Counted from the first letter of the stretch, positions 33,538-43,567 are shown. The stretch: DNA of 64,000 bases from Planctomycetota bacterium (GCA_016713175.1 JADJPQ010000004.1:124001-188000); one strand, 5' to 3'. Program-made: numbers and translations. Notes: generated by a model not told the origin, from the sequence alone.

Positions 33538-35067
33538 ATGTCGGCGTTTGGCTCCTGGTGGCTCGTCGCGTGTCTGCTGCTCGGCAGTGTGAGCGGTCAG
33601 AGCATCCGCATCACCTCGCTGCCGTCGTGGGGCACCGCCGGCTCGCTGCAGGGTGTCGTCACCGGCGTGCCGTTTGCGACCCACACCGTGGCGATCTGGA
33701 TCCAGATCGAGGGACTTGGCTGGTGGACCAAGCCGACCGCGGCGGCCCCGAACGTGTCGATCCAGCCGAACGGCACCTTCTCCGCAAATGTCGTCACCGG
33801 CGGGCTCGATGCATTCGCGACGATCTATCATGTAGCGCTGCTCGGTCCCGGCGTCGCCGCTCCCGTCGCGACCGGGACCTGCGGCGTGCCCGCAGTCTCG
33901 AGCCTCGCCACCGACACTGCGCATCGCTTTGGCCGGATCCTGCAGTTCGCCGGCCGAAGCTGGGGCGTCAAGTCCTCGCCCGGCCGCGTGGCGCCGGGCA
34001 ACAACCTGTGGACCGATGCTGCGAACGATGTGTTCGTCGATGCGCAGGGGCTCCACCTGCGCGTGGTCTTTCGCAATGGCGGCTGGTGGTGTTCGGAGGT
34101 CGTGCTGCTCGAGCCGACGGGCTTTGGCAGCTATTGGTTTCGCACCGACAGCCAGGTCGGTGCGCTGGACCCCAACTTGACGTTTGGCGCGTTCACCTGG
34201 GATCCGCATTGCGATGACCCGACGGTGCCCAACGCGCCGAACCGCGAGATCGACTTCGAGGACGGGCGTTGGGGCAATGCGGGCGATCCGACGTCGTCGC
34301 AGGTGGTCGTGCAGCCCTGGTGGGTCGCCGGCAACCGGATCCGCTACCTGACGCCGAACCTGGCGCCGACCGCCGCTTTGACGCGGGTGATGGACTGGCA
34401 GCCGGGGTCGATCGACTTCCTGGTCGCGCGGGGCAGCGTGGCGCCGTGCGCCGCAGCGCCGACGCAGGTCCTGCATCGCAGTCGCTATCTGCACGATCCG
34501 GCGCGCGGGCACTTCGTGCCGACTGCGGGCCGGCAGCGCTTCCGCTTCAACTTGTGGGTTGCGGCTGGTGGTGCGCCCGCCAACGGCCAGATGGCGGAAG
34601 TGGTGATCGCCGATTTCCGGCACGAACCGACCGTCGGTGTCATGCGGATGGGTTGCGGCGTCAATCCGACGGGCAGCCTGCGGGTGCTGAACGGTGAACC
34701 GGCGCTGGGGCGCACTCTCACACTCGGGGTCGACAATCCGGCGGGCACGCAGGCCGCTGGCGCGGCCGCGTTCCTCGTGCTTGGGCTTGCGGCGACGTCG
34801 GCGTTCCCGTGCGGTGTGCTGACTCCGGGGCTTGGAATGATCGGCAATGACGGCGAAGTGCTGCTCGACCGCGCCGCCGGTGTGACGTCGGCATTTGCCG
34901 GGTTTTTCGGCGGGGCGGGCTTGCCGGTTCCCTATGCGTTGGTCGTGCCGTCATCTGCAGCGCTGCTCGGATTGCCGGTGTTCGCCCAGGGGCTGTTGCT
35001 CGATGGCAGCCCGGGAGCCGCGCGGCCGCTGGCTGTCACCGATGCGTTGGCGTTGTGCGTGCATTGA
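33538..35067 (+). CDS. Secreted GH16-like glucanase-fold protein with a C-terminal beta module
   Basis: A 509-residue exported protein; signal peptide 'MSAFGSWWLVACLLLGSVSG'. The central domain (about 115-330) follows the GH16/concanavalin-A-like jelly roll: 'RSWGVKSSPGRVAPGNNLWT', 'FVDAQGLHLRVVFRNGGWWC', 'GFGSYWFRTDSQVGALDPN', and 'NREIDFEDGRWG', the equivalent of the catalytic E-x-D-x-E strand of GH16 enzymes (both Glu and the Asp present). The last 140 residues ('MGCGVNPTGSLRVLNGEPAL', 'QGLLLDGSPGAARP') are the shared secreted module. A beta-glucan or galactan is the probable substrate class, unproven. A GTG at 33484 would add 18 residues before the signal peptide. Confidence 0.75.
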   Translation: MSAFGSWWLVACLLLGSVSGQSIRITSLPSWGTAGSLQGVVTGVPFATHTVAIWIQIEGLGWWTKPTAAAPNVSIQPNGTFSANVVTGGLDAFATIYHVALLGPGVAAPVATGTCGVPAVSSLATDTAHRFGRILQFAGRSWGVKSSPGRVAPGNNLWTDAANDVFVDAQGLHLRVVFRNGGWWCSEVVLLEPTGFGSYWFRTDSQVGALDPNLTFGAFTWDPHCDDPTVPNAPNREIDFEDGRWGNAGDPTSSQVVVQPWWVAGNRIRYLTPNLAPTAALTRVMDWQPGSIDFLVARGSVAPCAAAPTQVLHRSRYLHDPARGHFVPTAGRQRFRFNLWVAAGGAPANGQMAEVVIADFRHEPTVGVMRMGCGVNPTGSLRVLNGEPALGRTLTLGVDNPAGTQAAGAAAFLVLGLAATSAFPCGVLTPGLGMIGNDGEVLLDRAAGVTSAFAGFFGGAGLPVPYALVVPSSAALLGLPVFAQGLLLDGSPGAARPLAVTDALALCVH

Positions 35068-35090
35068 CGCCGACCTGAGGCAGCGATCGC

Positions 35091-36503
35091 TCAGAATGCC
35101 TGCACGCCCAGGGCTCTTGAGAACGCGAATCCGGCGCCGTCGAATGCTGCAGCCTGCAGCGCGAGTCGCGTGCCAGCGACGTTGGCTGGCAGTCCCAGGG
35201 GCAGCGAGAACGTCGCCGTCGGGCTGCTGATCAACAGGGCCGTCGACGGCTGCAACAGGTCGAGACAGACCGTACCGCCAAACAACGGCACACCTGGTTC
35301 CAGACTGCCGAACGAGATCACCAGTACGCCGGCGAAGGGTCGCCCCGGGCGGGTTCGCAATGACACTCCGAAACCGGCATTGCCCGCGTTCGGCAGGCCG
35401 TGCAGTGGTTGCGCCGCCAGTGCCCACGGAGTCACCCAGTCGAGTGCCGTCGTTGCCGTCGGTGTGGCCACACAGAACTGCCACGGATTGGCAATGACGG
35501 CCACGCCGGCCATCGCGCCCCAGCCGCCGCCGGGCGGTGCCTGCACGATGCTGCCACCGGTTGAACTCACGCGGCCGAACGCGACGGGCGGAATGCCGCC
35601 GCCACCGCCACCGGTCACGCATTGACCGGTGGCGGTCTCGAAGGCGATGGCGTTGATCGTTCCGATCGGGACCGGGATCGCGGTGACCGACCCGGTGGCC
35701 GGATCGACATCGAACAGGTTGGGAGGCCCGCCAAGGCAGGCGACCCAGAGGTGACCGGTCGCGGTATCGTAGGCAAGCGACGATACGCCGGCAGGGAGGT
35801 TGGCGATCGTGGTGGCGCTGCCGCCCTGGACCGGCATGGCCGAGATCACGCCGTTCTGCAGATCGACGAAGGTGCCGATCCACATCGTCGTGCCGGTGGG
35901 GTCGATCGCGATGGCGTTGGCCATGGCGCCGGGCAGACCGACGGCAAGGATGGGGGTCACGGTGCCGGGGTTGTTCGGCGAGTAGCGGACCAGCGGCGTG
36001 CCGGCGAAGTCGAAGCCGGCACAGACGACGATCGCATCCGCGGTGCCGGGGACGACGGCGATGCCGGAGATCTGCCGTTGCGGGCTGTTGGGGACCGGGC
36101 CGGGCACGGTGTTCAAGGTCGCGACGACGCGGTCCGTCCCGACGTAACCCGAACCCGGGACGAAGCGGACGACGACTTCGTGCAGGTCCACCGACCACGA
36201 TGCCGGCAGGGTGTCATCGGTCATTTCGCCGACGTAGAACGTGGTGCCGGCGGTGTCGACGGCGGCGATTGCATTGGCGCCGCAGAACTGCGTGCCGGAG
36301 GCGATGCTGCCGGTCAGATCACTGCGCAGGCCACCGATCGGTGCGGCGGGGACGGCGCCGGTCGGATGATGCACGTACAGGCCGCCGAGTCCCGGCACGA
36401 CGCCGACATGGAAATGGGCACCGACCACATGGCCGGGGGTGACCTGGGCCGGCAGTGCGCCGACCAGGAACAGAGGAAGGACACGCCATGACTGAGCTGA
36501 CAT
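35091..36503 (-). CDS. Secreted beta-propeller (NHL/YVTN-like) protein with a C-terminal beta module
   Basis: A 470-residue exported protein; signal peptide 'MSAQSWRVLPLFLVGALPAQ'. The middle part repeats motifs such as 'ANAIAIDPTGTTMWIGTFVD', 'SSLAYDTATGHLWVACLGGP' and 'NAIAFETATGQCVTGGG', typical of six- or seven-bladed propellers that bind ligands or proteins. A Gly run ('GGGGGG') follows. The final 110 residues ('VSLRTRPGRPFAGVLVISFG', 'CLDLLQPSTALLI', 'LALQAAAFDG') are the shared C-terminal module. No enzymatic motif. It lies 83 bases after the kinase gene on the same strand. Confidence 0.75.
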   Translation of the reverse strand: MSAQSWRVLPLFLVGALPAQVTPGHVVGAHFHVGVVPGLGGLYVHHPTGAVPAAPIGGLRSDLTGSIASGTQFCGANAIAAVDTAGTTFYVGEMTDDTLPASWSVDLHEVVVRFVPGSGYVGTDRVVATLNTVPGPVPNSPQRQISGIAVVPGTADAIVVCAGFDFAGTPLVRYSPNNPGTVTPILAVGLPGAMANAIAIDPTGTTMWIGTFVDLQNGVISAMPVQGGSATTIANLPAGVSSLAYDTATGHLWVACLGGPPNLFDVDPATGSVTAIPVPIGTINAIAFETATGQCVTGGGGGGIPPVAFGRVSSTGGSIVQAPPGGGWGAMAGVAVIANPWQFCVATPTATTALDWVTPWALAAQPLHGLPNAGNAGFGVSLRTRPGRPFAGVLVISFGSLEPGVPLFGGTVCLDLLQPSTALLISSPTATFSLPLGLPANVAGTRLALQAAAFDGAGFAFSRALGVQAF

Positions 36504-36586
36504 CGTGATCTCCAGACCATGCCGCGCGGACATCGTGCGGCAGGCCCAGAAACACCGTGTGGGCGCCGGACCCACGCGGATCCCGC

Positions 36587-39500
36587 TCAGCGATCGATAG
36601 CCCGGGCCGGGCGGACGCCGAGTTGGGGCGAACGGCTGTCTGCCGGCGTGGTTGCCCAACGCGCGCAGCGCGGCATGTCGGCGAGGCTGTGCCAATGGCC
36701 GCCGCGCGTCCGCTTCTCGCCGGGGTTCTGATCGCTGCTCGAGCGACCCTTTGCCGGGACATCGAGCACCCACTCGGCGACGTTGCCGACCATGTCGTGC
36801 AGGCCCCAGCGGTTGGGTCGGTAGCTGCCGATGCGCGCGGTCACGGCGTTTTCATCCTCGAGCCAGGGGAGGCAGCCGGTCAGCCCGAACGAACCCCCGA
36901 ATCGGTCGGCGAGGTTGCCGTGACCGGCCAGGCTCCGCGGATCGGCGCCGGTCGGGTATGGTGTACGGGTGCCGGCACGGTAGGCGTATTCCCATTGCGT
37001 GTCCGTCGGCATCGTCAGGCCATTGCGCTCGAGGACCTGCTTGCAGTCGTTCCAGGACACGCGTTCGACCGGGTGCAAGGCGCTCCACCCCTGATGCCGC
37101 TGGTTCCATCTCTGGTCGAAACCCGATAGGGAGTATTGACTCGGTTGTGTGCCGGTGAATCCCCACCATTGGGCTTGTGTCAGTTCATACTTGGACAGGA
37201 AGAACGGCGCGACCTCGAGTTCCTCGACCGGACCCTCGATGCGCGCCGCATCCGGATCGTAACCGGGTCCATCGGAGAGTCCGCGCTGGGCGCCCTTGTG
37301 GAATCGGCCACCCGGGACCAGAACGAACGTCAGGCCATTCTCCATCGCGGGCGTCCAGCGCTCATCCGCGTTCTTGCGCGGGAGGTTGCCGCTGCCGAGG
37401 TGCCAGAAGACCCAGAGGCCAGATTCCGGGTCCTCGCCCAGCGGCAGCAGGCCGAGTTGCGGCCGGATGGTCAGTCCGCTGTAGTGTGGTGACGACTGGA
37501 TCGCCGGGATCGCGATGCCCCAGCCGCGGATCGCGTCCGGTCCGTGGATCGTGCGTTGCTCGATGTCGCGGGCGTTCTTCAGTCGCTGAGCGACACTGTG
37601 GCCTTTGCCTTGGATCAAGATCTCCTTCAGGTGGCCGCGTTCGGGATGAGTCAACTCGGCCAGTGAGTCGACGAGCGTGGCGAGTTGGTCGTGGTTGCGT
37701 TGGTCCGCGGTCACCTCGAAGCGGTAGGTCCGTTGGGTCTTGACTTCGCGTTCCGCTTGTTCGGCCTGGCTGGTCCACAATGCATGCTGCTTTTCGCGGT
37801 CGCTTCGCCGTTCGGTCCAGTCGGCGAGCTGGCGGCGCAGCGTGGTGATCCTGGACGTCACGATTGCGCGGTTCGTCTCGGTTGCCACGCGGGTCGCCTC
37901 GGCGGCAGCCTGCTCGGCGCCCTGGAGATCACCGCGCTTCAGCCGGATCATGGCCTGCGTTGCCAGTACCACGGCGCGTTCGTCCGCGGTCGCGAGCGGC
38001 AGGGCGCGATCGATCAGGGCGACGGCGCGGTCTACCTGATCGAATGGGAATGCGTCGGGGTCACCCAGGTGTTCGGCCAGCGCGCGGAGATCTTCGCAGT
38101 TGTCAGGCACCGGCCCGTCGCCGAGTGCCAGGGCGGCCGGCGGTGCTGGCGGCCATGGCTCCTTGGCGAGCATCCGTGCCGACCACGTCACCCGGGCCCG
38201 GAATCGCTCCGATTCGGCGAAACGCGGATGCGAGGTCTCGTCGTGGCGTCGCTCGGCGTCGGTCGGTGACTTCGCCCGTTGCCGCAGCGTCGCGAGTCGA
38301 TCGCGCAGTTCGGTCAGCCCAGGTTGTCCCAGGTCACCGCGGCCAGGATCGCCCTGCCGACCATCGAGCAGCGCCTGGGCGCGTCGGACCCATTGCTCGA
38401 GGCGTGGGATCTGCTCCGGTTCCGCCGGCCACAGATCGTCGGCCTCCCTTTGCAGGTCGTCGACGGTGTGTTGCACGCTGTCCAGTTGCAGCGTCGAAAT
38501 GTTGGCGGCGAGTTCGTCGGGCAGTCGCGGGGTTGGCGGCGGATTGCTGCTCTTGGCGTCCTCTTGGGCCAGGATCCGTTGCAGTTCGGTCGAACTGTCG
38601 TACCACCACAGCATGGCCATGAGGGCGAACCCGAGGGCCGCGGCAAGCAGGCTGCCGGTCGCGGTCAGCGCCCGATTGCGCCGGGCCCACTTCCACGTCC
38701 GGGCGATCTGCGAGATCCGCCGCGCCTTCACCGCATGCCCGTCCAGATAGTGCCGCAGGTCGGTGGCCAGGTCCTGCATCGTCGGATAGCGATCCGCCGG
38801 GTCGCGGGCCATCGCCCGTTCACAGATCGCCAGCAGATCCTTCGGCGTGTTCGGTGCCAACGAGCCCACTGGCTTTGGCGGCCCCTTGCACACTGCCGCG
38901 ACGATCGGATCGGGTTTGCCCTCGCCATACGGGAGTGTTCCGGTGATCAACTGGTACAGCATCGCCCCGACCGAGTAGATGTCCGACCGTTTGTCGACCG
39001 CCGCGATGTCACCTGCGGCCTGTTCGGGGGCCATGAAGTTCGGTGTGCCGACGATCGTGCCATGGCGCGTCAGGCCAGCTTCGTCCGCTGCCACTGTTGC
39101 CGCCGCCGGCGTCGCTGGGGCCCCATTCGGCGACGGCGTGCGCACCGTGCGAACCACCGCCGCGTTCGGATCCGGGTGCCCGAAGGCGCGGGCGAGGCCC
39201 CAGTCGATCACATACACCTCCCCGAACTCGCCGACCATCACGTTGTCAGGCTTGAGGTCGCGGTGGATGACGTTCTTGCCATGGGCATAGGCCATCGTCT
39301 CGCAGACGCTCTGCACGATCGCCAGCACGCGGCGCAATGGCCAGTTGGCTCGCTGTCCCAGCAAGCTGGTCAGCGGTTGGCCGTGCACGCGGGCCATCGC
39401 GAAGTACAGCCGACCATCGGGCTGCACACCGAGTTCGTGCAGCGGCGGGATGCCGGGGTGTTGCAGCTGGCCGAGCGTCTGGGCTTCCGCCACGAACCGG

Positions 39501-39922
39501 AGCTGCCCTTCCGGACCATGCATCGCCTCCGCGCCGCCGTCCTTGTTGCCGATCTGTTTGAGGGCAAACTCCCGTTGCAGGTCGTCGTCGCGCGCCGACC
39601 AGACTTCTCCCATGCCACCAGCGCCGATCCGATCGAGGCGTTGGAAGCGGGTGCCGTCGGGCCCACGTTGGCGCAGCCGGTCCAGCAGCCGGGTCAGTTC
39701 GGAGCGCGCGCGCGCCTGCGAACGCTCGGTTGCGTCGGTCGGCGCGACCCGTGGGTCGCCGGCTGCGTAATTGGCGGCCAGAGTGCGCAACCGTTCAGCC
39801 AGCTGCGGATGCGCGGCGATCAGTCCTGCAACCGTCAGGTCGGCGCCTTGGTCGAGTCGATGCAGGAACTCGGCGAACACCCGTTCGGCGGTGTCGGGGC
39901 CGCGGGAATCGGCGGTGTCCAT
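36587..39922 (-). CDS. Ser/Thr protein kinase fused to a formylglycine-generating-enzyme-like sensor domain
   Basis: An 1111-residue membrane protein. The cytosolic kinase domain (about 95-390) has the Gly loop 'GAGGMGEVW' (100-108), Lys122 in 'EFALKQI', 'VIHRDLKPDN' (D222), 'VIDWGLAR' with DWG in place of DFG, and 'GTPNFMAPEQAAGD'. Membrane span 'LLAAALGFALMAMLWWY' near 430. A long helical/coiled-coil segment (440-800) follows, and an SUMF1/FGE-like domain (about 880-1111: 'FVLVPGGRFHKGAQRG', 'YELTQAQWWGFTGT', 'MPTDTQWEYAYRAGTRTPYP', 'WGLHDMVGNVAEWVLD') that would sit outside. This architecture is typical for planctomycetes. It follows an ECF sigma gene by 30 bases. Confidence 0.93.
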   Translation of the reverse strand: MDTADSRGPDTAERVFAEFLHRLDQGADLTVAGLIAAHPQLAERLRTLAANYAAGDPRVAPTDATERSQARARSELTRLLDRLRQRGPDGTRFQRLDRIGAGGMGEVWSARDDDLQREFALKQIGNKDGGAEAMHGPEGQLRFVAEAQTLGQLQHPGIPPLHELGVQPDGRLYFAMARVHGQPLTSLLGQRANWPLRRVLAIVQSVCETMAYAHGKNVIHRDLKPDNVMVGEFGEVYVIDWGLARAFGHPDPNAAVVRTVRTPSPNGAPATPAAATVAADEAGLTRHGTIVGTPNFMAPEQAAGDIAAVDKRSDIYSVGAMLYQLITGTLPYGEGKPDPIVAAVCKGPPKPVGSLAPNTPKDLLAICERAMARDPADRYPTMQDLATDLRHYLDGHAVKARRISQIARTWKWARRNRALTATGSLLAAALGFALMAMLWWYDSSTELQRILAQEDAKSSNPPPTPRLPDELAANISTLQLDSVQHTVDDLQREADDLWPAEPEQIPRLEQWVRRAQALLDGRQGDPGRGDLGQPGLTELRDRLATLRQRAKSPTDAERRHDETSHPRFAESERFRARVTWSARMLAKEPWPPAPPAALALGDGPVPDNCEDLRALAEHLGDPDAFPFDQVDRAVALIDRALPLATADERAVVLATQAMIRLKRGDLQGAEQAAAEATRVATETNRAIVTSRITTLRRQLADWTERRSDREKQHALWTSQAEQAEREVKTQRTYRFEVTADQRNHDQLATLVDSLAELTHPERGHLKEILIQGKGHSVAQRLKNARDIEQRTIHGPDAIRGWGIAIPAIQSSPHYSGLTIRPQLGLLPLGEDPESGLWVFWHLGSGNLPRKNADERWTPAMENGLTFVLVPGGRFHKGAQRGLSDGPGYDPDAARIEGPVEELEVAPFFLSKYELTQAQWWGFTGTQPSQYSLSGFDQRWNQRHQGWSALHPVERVSWNDCKQVLERNGLTMPTDTQWEYAYRAGTRTPYPTGADPRSLAGHGNLADRFGGSFGLTGCLPWLEDENAVTARIGSYRPNRWGLHDMVGNVAEWVLDVPAKGRSSSDQNPGEKRTRGGHWHSLADMPRCARWATTPADSRSPQLGVRPARAIDR

Positions 39923-39952
39923 GGTGGCCTCCTCCGCTCGGTGTTCGCGCGA

Positions 39953-40624
39953 TCAGGTGCTGGGCGTTTCGGCGGCCCGCGCGTCCGGCGGTTCCGTCCG
40001 ACCCGCTCGGGCGCGCGCCATCAGCGCGGCCAGCTTGGTGCGGGTGCGCAGATGCAGTTGCTGGCAGGCGCCGACTTCGCGGTTCAACAAGCGGGCGATG
40101 TCGGGCCAATCGCGGCCGAGGTAGTCGCGTTCCAGGATCACCACGCGCCGGCTGCCGGTCAGCTGACTGACGCACAGATCCATCAGCCGCTTCTCCTCGG
40201 AGGCGATCACGGCAGCGACCTCGCCTGACGCCTGGCCAGGGAGCTGCCGCCAGGATCCCGAGGCCGTTTGCAGCGGCTCGGTACGAGTGCCGGCGCCGCG
40301 TTTGAGCGTGTTGGCGTCGCGCACCCGGTTCAAGAACAACCGCCAGCCGATGGTGACGACCCAGTCGCGCCAGGCCGCGTCCTGTTGCGGTTCGTATTGT
40401 TCGAGGCCTTCGATCGCGGCCAGCATCGCATCCTGCACCAGGTCCTCGACCTCGCAGCCCGGCGGCTGGCCGTGCAGCCTGACCCGCAGGCTGCGGAACA
40501 CCGCTTCGTAATGGCGCAGGAACAGCTTGTTCAGGGCCTCGGTGTCGCCGGCGCGGTGTTGGCGGAGCAACAGGAAGGTCGGCGTGTGGTGAGGATCGGC
40601 GGTACTCGTGACGGAGTCGGTCAT
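39953..40624 (-). CDS. ECF-type sigma factor paired with a Ser/Thr kinase
   Basis: A 223-residue sigma-70 family protein. Region 2: 'DTEALNKLFLRHYEAVFRSL', 'EVEDLVQDAMLAAIEGLEQY' and 'WRDWVVTIGWRLFLNRVRDA'. Region 4: 'LTGSRRVVILERDYLGRDWP', then 'IARLLNREVGACQQLHLRTR'. Position directly upstream of the kinase gene (30 bases) is the arrangement of ECF groups thought to be controlled by a linked kinase by phosphorylation instead of an anti-sigma factor. No anti-sigma gene is seen here, which fits. Confidence 0.9.
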   Translation of the reverse strand: MTDSVTSTADPHHTPTFLLLRQHRAGDTEALNKLFLRHYEAVFRSLRVRLHGQPPGCEVEDLVQDAMLAAIEGLEQYEPQQDAAWRDWVVTIGWRLFLNRVRDANTLKRGAGTRTEPLQTASGSWRQLPGQASGEVAAVIASEEKRLMDLCVSQLTGSRRVVILERDYLGRDWPDIARLLNREVGACQQLHLRTRTKLAALMARARAGRTEPPDARAAETPST

Positions 40625-40790
40625 GGTGTCGGCTCGGATGCGTGGCCCATTGGACGGATGGTTGTCCGGGCAGGTCGGACACCGTGGGCAACACGGTGGC
40701 CAGCGGATCCTGACGGCGGAACGCGAGAAAAGCGGACGTGGGTTTCCTCACCGGTTGGGGTTCTGACACCGGCCCCGCCCGGTCAAGCAC

Positions 40791-42104
40791 ATGCTACGCA
40801 ACCGTCCTGCCCGAGTCCTGTTCGCTGCCGCGATTGCGGCGGTCTCCGCTTCGTCCCAGACGCCGGTGATCCACGAGGCGACCTGGCGGCTCGTGGCGCG
40901 CGTGCCGGTGTTGGCGCCCGGTGGCGCGCACTTCCATCCGGATGGTTCGATCTGGGTCGGCTCGCGGCTGACCGCCGGGTCTGGCGGAGCGATCGTTCGG
41001 ATCGATGCCACCTGGACGGCGTCGCCGATCGTCAGTTGCGATCGACCGGCGTCCGTGGTGGTCGATCCGGTTTCCGGCGACGTGTTCTACTCCGAGGATT
41101 ACGGCGGCAACATCCACCGTGTGCCGGCCGGCTCGGCAGTGAGTCAAGTCTGGGTATCTGGGTTCCATTCCGGCGACGACGACCCGTGGGGGATGGCGAT
41201 TGCGCCGAGCGACTACAGCGGGTCAGTGCTGGGTCCAGGTCAGGCACTGGTGTGCGATCATGGAACCAATGGACCGAAGGAGATCTGGCAGTGGACACCC
41301 TCCGTGGCGCAGAACGAACGGCTCGTGGTGCCCAACAACGGCGCGTTGGCCAATCCGATGGACGTCGCCATCAGTACTGGTTCGGTTTGGGTGGTCGACG
41401 GGTTGCCGCCCCCGGGCCGCGTGTTCGAAGTGCTGCCAGGTGGCGCCTTGCGGCTGCTGAACAGCTCGCCGTCGTTGCCGTTGGTCGGCGCGATTGCTAT
41501 CGACCCGCAGAACCAGCATCTGCTGCTGCGTGGTCACAACACCGTGCATCGGCTCGACCCGTTGACGGGGGCGAACACGCTGGTGCTCGACGTGCCCGGC
41601 AATCAGGGCGGCGCCGGGGACGGCATCGATGTCTCGGCGGATGGTCGGCGGATGGCACTCGCCTTCACCAATCGTCACGAAGTCCTGATCTTCGAGCGCA
41701 CGGCGCGCCATGAAGTGGTCGGTGCGGGCTGTGCTGGCACGGTCGGTGCGCCAGCCCTGCGGGCGGCCAACGGCCCGCCGCGTCTGGGGACCACGTTTCA
41801 TGTCGACATCGCCCCGGTGCCAGCTGCCGGCCTGGCCTTCGGGATTCTCGGCCTGCAGCCTGCGAGCGTCGTGCTCGACCCGTTCGGAATGATCGGTTGC
41901 CGCCTGTTGGTCTCCAACCAGGCGACCGAGCTGGTGACCGTCCGGCCATCGCCAGGCACTCTGAACTGGGCGATCGCGATCCCGAACGAACCGGCGCTCG
42001 AGGCAGTGCAGGTGCTGCAGCAGGTGGTGGTCGCCGACGCCGGTGCCAATCCGGCCGGTGCGATCGTCAGTGATGCGGCGCGGCTGGTGCTCAGCTCGTT
42101 CTGA
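40791..42104 (+). CDS. Secreted beta-propeller protein (SMP-30/NHL-like) with a C-terminal beta module
   Basis: A 437-residue exported protein. The signal peptide ends 'AAVSASSQ' near residue 23. Propeller blades: 'GGAHFHPDGSIWVGSRL', 'ASVVVDPVSGDVFYSEDYGG', 'NPMDVAISTGSVWVVDGLP', 'GAIAIDPQNQHLLLRGHN' and 'DGIDVSADGRRMALAFTNRH'. From about residue 315, 'GAGCAGTVGAPALRAANGPP', 'LAFGILGLQPASVVLDPFGM', 'IGCRLLVSN' and 'NPAGAIVSDAARL' form the shared module in clear form. Divergent from the ECF sigma gene, 166 bases between starts. Confidence 0.75.
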   Translation: MLRNRPARVLFAAAIAAVSASSQTPVIHEATWRLVARVPVLAPGGAHFHPDGSIWVGSRLTAGSGGAIVRIDATWTASPIVSCDRPASVVVDPVSGDVFYSEDYGGNIHRVPAGSAVSQVWVSGFHSGDDDPWGMAIAPSDYSGSVLGPGQALVCDHGTNGPKEIWQWTPSVAQNERLVVPNNGALANPMDVAISTGSVWVVDGLPPPGRVFEVLPGGALRLLNSSPSLPLVGAIAIDPQNQHLLLRGHNTVHRLDPLTGANTLVLDVPGNQGGAGDGIDVSADGRRMALAFTNRHEVLIFERTARHEVVGAGCAGTVGAPALRAANGPPRLGTTFHVDIAPVPAAGLAFGILGLQPASVVLDPFGMIGCRLLVSNQATELVTVRPSPGTLNWAIAIPNEPALEAVQVLQQVVVADAGANPAGAIVSDAARLVLSSF

Positions 42105-42174
42105 CTGCTGCGTGGGATGCCGTGGGTTGTGACCCGGCCTGGTGTTCTCGAGGCTCCAAACTGGAGGTCATTCC

Positions 42175-43533
42175 ATGCACTGTCGATTCGGGTGGTTGGC
42201 GGGTTTCGTCCTGGGGCCGTGGCTTTGCGCGCAGCAGGGCTGGTTCGAACGGGTTCTGCCGGTGAGTCCCGGTGCCGACCGGGGACCGGCCATGGTCTTC
42301 GACTCGGCACGGGGCGAGGTTGTCCTGTTTCGCGGCGAGGGCACCGGTGCCCAGACGTGGAACTGGGACGGGTCCGCGTGGACGCTGCGCTCGCTGAACA
42401 CCAGTCCGCCGCCGCGCGTGCACGCTGGCATGGTGTTCGACTCGAACCGCAATGTTGCGGTGATGTTTGGCGGCAACAACCCGGTCGAACTCAATGACAC
42501 GTGGGAATGGAACGGGACGGGCTGGTCCCAGCCATCCACCGGTCAGCGACCCGCTGCGCGGTTCCTGCCGGGAATGGCATTCGACCCGGCGCGGGGCGTC
42601 ACCTTGTTGTTCGGCGGTCTGGGTCGCAGCGCGACTCTGAGCGACACCTGGGAATGGAATGGGCAGTTCTGGAACCCCACCGGCGCCATCGGGCCGTCCC
42701 CTCGCTTGGGACCGGGGATGGTCTTTGATCCGTTGCGACAGCGCACCGTCTTGTTCGGCGGCTACGACACGCAAGGCGCGTTGGACGACACCTGGTCCTG
42801 GGACGGCAACTCCTGGTCGGTTCGCACGCCGGCAGTCCGTCCGACCGCACGCCATGGCCACCGACTGGTGTGGGATGCCGATCGCAATGCGGTGCTGTTG
42901 TTCGGTGGCTCCGATTTCAGCATCAACTCGGTTGCCTGGGTGTGGAACGGAACGACCTGGTCACAGTTGTCCTCGAGGCTGCCAGCCTTCGGGTTGGCGC
43001 GGCAGTCACCGGCAGCGGCTTGGGATCCGCTGCGGCGGCGGCTCCTCGTCTTTGGCGGTTTCGGTGGGGGCCAGCCGCTGGGCGACACCTGGGAACTCGT
43101 CGCCGACAACGTCGCCAACTACGAGAACTACGGGCCGGCGTGCGCATCGCCTGCTGGTTCGCCATATCTCGGGTCCCACCAGGGTTCCCTGCCATGGTCG
43201 GGTTCGACGTTCCAGGCCGTGCTCGAACCTGTCAGCACACTTCCGGGCGCCGCCCCGTTCGGGATCGTCGGCGACTCCTCGAGGCAGTGGGGCGCCAACT
43301 GGCTGCCGCTGGCGCTGGCGCCTTGGGGCATGAACGGGTGCTTCCTGCTCACCAACCCAGTCGCAATCGTTCCGCTGGGTCAATCCGGCGGGCGAGCGAT
43401 CTGGTCGCTGCCGATTCCGTCGTCGGCGTTCTTGATCGGGATGTCGTTCTACTTGCAGGCTGGTGTGCCGTTCCCGGGAGCGAATCCGACCGGGATCGTG
43501 ACCAGCAACGGCTGCCGCATTCGCGTCCAGTGA
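42175..43533 (+). CDS. Secreted kelch-like propeller protein with a C-terminal beta module
   Basis: A 452-residue exported protein; signal peptide 'MHCRFGWLAGFVLGPWLCAQ'. Five or six kelch-type repeats with the pattern M-x-[FY]-D-x4-R-x3-[VL]-[LM]-F-G-G ... D-T-W-x-[WF]-x-G: 'AGMVFDSNRNVAVMFGG', 'GMAFDPARGVTLLFGG', 'GMVFDPLRQRTVLFGGY', 'HRLVWDADRNAVLLFGG' and 'AAWDPLRRRLLVFGG'. The end ('YGPACASPAGSPYLGSHQGS', 'APWGMNGCFLLTN', 'GANPTGIVTSNG') is the shared module. GGAGG lies seven bases before the ATG. It follows the preceding propeller gene by 70 bases, probably in one transcript. Confidence 0.85.
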   Translation: MHCRFGWLAGFVLGPWLCAQQGWFERVLPVSPGADRGPAMVFDSARGEVVLFRGEGTGAQTWNWDGSAWTLRSLNTSPPPRVHAGMVFDSNRNVAVMFGGNNPVELNDTWEWNGTGWSQPSTGQRPAARFLPGMAFDPARGVTLLFGGLGRSATLSDTWEWNGQFWNPTGAIGPSPRLGPGMVFDPLRQRTVLFGGYDTQGALDDTWSWDGNSWSVRTPAVRPTARHGHRLVWDADRNAVLLFGGSDFSINSVAWVWNGTTWSQLSSRLPAFGLARQSPAAAWDPLRRRLLVFGGFGGGQPLGDTWELVADNVANYENYGPACASPAGSPYLGSHQGSLPWSGSTFQAVLEPVSTLPGAAPFGIVGDSSRQWGANWLPLALAPWGMNGCFLLTNPVAIVPLGQSGGRAIWSLPIPSSAFLIGMSFYLQAGVPFPGANPTGIVTSNGCRIRVQ

Positions 43534-43567
43534 CGCCCGGGCTGGCGCCGATCGTGCCGCCGCGCGC

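Noticed and set aside
36587..39922. FGE-like end of the kinase as a true formylglycine-generating enzyme
   Set aside because: It is fused outside the membrane to a kinase and lacks the paired catalytic Cys; only one Cys remains in the corresponding stretch, so a sensor role is likelier.
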